A DNA stretch of 64,000 nucleotides, taken from NCBI GenBank assembly GCA_943788615.1, contig CALSQY010000003.1, forward strand, positions 119,709-183,708, written 5' to 3'. The stretch is from UBA4465 sp002292365. Its GTDB lineage: Bacteria > Bacteroidota > Bacteroidia > Cytophagales > Cyclobacteriaceae. The translations under genes and the position numbers were made by a program. The notes beneath the pieces are model-generated. The model did not search any database, was not told where the DNA came from, and saw only the letters and a program-made list of their open reading frames with translations. This document shows, piece by piece, positions 63,928-64,000 of the stretch; within the stretch, counting starts at the first letter, position 1, and each line of letters begins with the position of its first letter.

Positions 63928-64000
63928 ATTATCGCTACTCTCCTGCAATTAAGAAATTAACAGATGCTGGAATCATCAAATGCAATGATTCTTATTTAGC

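Overview
The window looks like chromosomal DNA of a member of the Bacteroidota, probably a marine or environmental lineage near the Saprospiria/Cytophagia. The sequence-level reasons are: low GC; ATG starts with little Shine-Dalgarno signal; several TAnnTTTG-type -7 boxes; many lipoproteins and AQ-type signal peptides; thrombospondin-type-3/OmpA proteins; DUF4369-thioredoxin, DUF6174, YHYH and MORN proteins; and a short SRP RNA. The genus call is inference. No tRNA, rRNA, CRISPR array, intact transposase or prophage was seen.

Layout. 1-5 kb: the 3' end of a large acidic repeat protein with a strong terminator, then a TSP3/OmpA outer-membrane protein and a 32-residue Lys-rich peptide. 5-14 kb: an HxlR regulator, M16 and M1 peptidases, a Tat-exported spermidine-dehydrogenase-like flavoprotein and NTF2-like proteins. 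14-31 kb: mostly lipoproteins and envelope proteins (CotH-like, DUF1566, DUF4197, PrsW, a 1033-aa metallopeptidase/beta-propeller/barrel protein, a nonapeptide-repeat membrane protein, an LpxL-like acyltransferase, YHYH, SCO1 and MORN). 31-37 kb: a sulfatase-modifying-factor-like/Gfo-Idh-MocA/TIM-barrel cassette, then overlapping selU-selD for tRNA selenouridine. 37-48 kb: a decaying stretch holding an iorA-iorB deletion scar, a wrecked sugar-porter gene, a frameshifted terB-like gene, a GH26 protein lacking its acid/base Glu and a beta-lactamase-fold protein lacking its Ser and Lys. Inside this stretch are intact housekeeping genes (plsC, ftsE, a transaldolase-family gene and the SRP RNA gene ffs). 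48.5-58.4 kb: one long operon-like run trpEGDCFBA-phhA-hisHAFIE, preceded by an attenuator-like terminator and a possible Trp-Trp leader peptide. 58.4-64 kb: a cysteine-less dihydrolipoamide-dehydrogenase/SthA-like flavoprotein, an iodotyrosine-deiodinase homologue, an M49-like zinc hydrolase, an unknown protein and a broken or partial ORF at the right edge.

How the genes work together. The trp block encodes all enzymes from chorismate to tryptophan, with stop-start overlaps that suggest translational coupling. It continues through an aromatic amino acid hydroxylase into the central histidine enzymes; hisG, hisD, hisC and hisB are absent here and must lie elsewhere if the pathway is complete. 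SelD makes selenophosphate, which SelU uses on tRNA wobble uridines. FtsE, the SRP RNA and the acyltransferases serve the envelope. The most notable signals are the number of decayed or catalytically altered genes between 37 and 48 kb, the candidate trp attenuator, the ffs RNA that overlaps a spurious N-terminal extension of the transaldolase frame, and two repeat-built proteins of unknown function.
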